NCBI GenBank assembly: GCA_023055355.1
Contig: JALJCS010000052.1
Span: 699,501 to 763,500, forward strand
Length of the DNA: 64,000 nucleotides
Direction: 5' to 3'
DNA from: Agelaius tricolor
Taxonomy: Eukaryota; Chordata; Aves; Passeriformes; Icteridae
The translations under genes were made by a program, and so were the position numbers. The notes below the pieces were generated by a model, which was not told where the DNA came from, searched no databases, and worked only from the letters and a program-made list of their open reading frames with translations. Below, piece after piece: positions 59,985-64,000 of the stretch (position 1 is its first letter; every line of letters starts with the position of its first letter).

Positions 59985-60520
59985 TGCCCCTCTCCTCTGC
60001 TGAGACCCTCCCCTGCAGAGCTGCCTCCAGCTCTGGGCTCCCCAGCACAGGGAGGACAAGGAGCTGCTGCAGTGAGTCCAGGGGAGGCCACAGAGATGAT
60101 CCAGGGGCTGCAGCCCCTCTGCTCTGGACACAGGCTGGAAGAGCTGGGGGTGTTGAGTCTGGAGAGGAGAGGATTCCAGGGGGACCCTAGAGCCCCTTCC
60201 AGGGCCTACAGGGCTTCCAAAAGAGTTGGAGAGGGACTTTGGACAAGGGCCTGGAGTGACAAAACAAGGCTTTCCACTGCCAGAGGGCAGAGTTAGATGG
60301 GATATTGGGAAGAAATTGGTGCCTGTGAGGGAGGTGAGTCACTGGCACAGGTTGTCCAGAGAAGCTGTGGCTGCCCCATCCCTGGAAACATCGAAGGCCA
60401 GGCTGGATGGGGCTTGGAGCGACCTGGGCTCGTGGAAGGTGTCCTTGCCCTTGACAGGGGGGTGCAATTGCATGGTCTTTACAGTCCTGTCCAACCCCAA
60501 CCACCACCCTGTGACTGTGG
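59985..60520 (+). mobile_element. CR1 LINE 3' fragment in SSR2 intron 1
   Basis: Plus-strand CR1 with GCCTCCAGCTCTGGGCTCCC, GAGATGATCCAGGGGCTGCA, GTTGAGTCTGGAGAGGAG, GAGTCACTGGCACAGGTTGTC and CCTGTCCAACCCCAACCACC near its 3' end. It is 5'-truncated. Several open frames inside are CR1 relics or their antisense. Confidence 0.95.
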
Positions 60521-60944
60521 AAGGCAGAGGCCCTGACATTGAAGCAGTTTTTGAATTTAAAAGCCCCATCAAGTGTCCTCACTGGTCACATCTGTAGTGT
60601 TCCTGTTGTCTCCTTGTCCTCTCAGCAGGGTGGCTGCAGAGGCGCCGTGTTTGGATAAGTCAGACCACGTGGCCTGAAGCAGGGAATTGTGCAGAGGATC
60701 ATAAAAGCCACTGGAGGGAGTTGGTGGTTCTCAGTGGCTGGAAATAAGGAAGAATAATGTTGGAAGTGAGGAGCTGTGCTTTCTAAAAACTAATTCTGTT
60801 GCGTAAGACAGTGCTGGAAAGTTGCCAGGCTTTGCAAGGGCAATTAACCATTAGTTGCTAAAACTGATGAAATTGTTAATTACCAAAGCTTTTACTCTGG
60901 AAGTTACTAGAAGAGGCTTAGTGATCTGAAAGCTTTGCCCATTA

Positions 60945-61025
60945 TTGAGATGTACAGGGCCAGGGCTTGGACTTGATGATCCTGTTGAGTCCCTTTCAAT
61001 TCAGGATGTTTCATGATTCTGTAAA
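60945..61025 (+). mobile_element. Short CR1 3' tail in SSR2 intron 1
   Basis: GGACTTGATGATCCTGTTGAG, CCCTTTCAATTCAGGATGTTT and CATGATTCTGTAAA match the last 80 or so bases of a CR1 element. Confidence 0.8.
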
Positions 61026-61173
61026 AGGGAATGGTACTGGCCAGGGCTTTGACAGGGGACAAGACTGTGAACTTTTCTTCCATGGCTGCAGATTTGGGAC
61101 ACTGCTGTGTCTCACAGGCAAGTGTTCAGAGATTTCAAATGATCAGTGACGTTCCATTTCTTTGTGCTTCTAG

Positions 61174-63863
<2,690 letters not shown>

Positions 63864-64000
63864 GCAGAGTCCAGTGCTAGCAGCAGCAGTCCAGAGCTCG
63901 GGAAAGGACACCCCCAAACCCCCAAGAACAGCGGCTGGGTCAGGATCCATCCCCCGCGAGGTGCTGCCTGCATTGTGCTTCAGCCCTCTGGGCAAAGGAT

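Noticed and set aside
59308..60190. Long open frames (up to 246 codons) on both strands near the SSR2 promoter
   Set aside because: They overlap the CpG-rich region and a CR1 fragment and lack domains; the low stop frequency follows from GC content.

Overview
The window looks like a bird genome, most likely a songbird. Evidence: several chicken-repeat-1 (CR1) LINE fragments with the typical ATTCTATGAT-type 3' ends, avian-type endogenous retroviruses (ERVs) and solo LTRs, a PIM-kinase-like gene fragment (a family known to be expanded in songbirds), and a clear vertebrate SSR2 gene. Almost all of the sequence is repeat or non-coding. Only one apparently intact protein-coding gene is seen, at the right end.

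Layout. 1-10.4 kb: non-coding sequence with a CA microsatellite, a long CCTTGCC-rich tract that switches strand near 4.06 kb, an LTR-like stretch with an unrecognised decayed coding-like region on the minus strand (4.3-6.35 kb), and a CR1 fragment. 10.4-23.8 kb: a satellite array of about 190-bp monomers, partly in a three-monomer (about 570-bp) higher-order pattern, interrupted at 21.0-21.9 kb by an unrelated repeat of about 434 bp. 23.8-39.1 kb: a cluster of broken ERVs. Element A (minus, ERVL-like) is cut off by satellite in its RNase H region. Element B (minus, gag-pro-pol-env) carries a 57-bp tandem repeat in env and a nested solo LTR in gag. Element C (plus) is an LTR plus protease/RT remnants. 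39.1-39.7 kb: two in-frame C-terminal exons of a PIM-like kinase with consensus splice sites. 39.7-53.4 kb: mostly non-coding, with a CR1-like coding remnant, two CR1 tails and four solo LTRs. Three of the LTRs have perfect 6-bp target duplications. 53.4-57.5 kb: element D (plus, beta/alpha-retrovirus-like), reduced to RNase H, integrase, an env remnant and a 3' LTR, and split by a 1.3-kb solo LTR. 57.5-58.6 kb: a third block of the same satellite.

58.9-64 kb: a CpG-rich promoter and SSR2 (TRAP-beta). All five coding exons can be read and give 183 residues, with the signal peptide, two N-glycosylation sites and the C-terminal membrane anchor in place. One SSR2 intron has the hallmarks of a U12-type (minor spliceosome) AT-AG intron.

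The retroviral genes are all old and broken: frameshifts, stops, deletions, nested insertions and one lost integrase catalytic residue. No operon-like or host defence system was seen. The most unusual points are the satellite organisation, the ERV-to-kinase junction at a splice acceptor, the env tandem repeat and the U12-type SSR2 intron.
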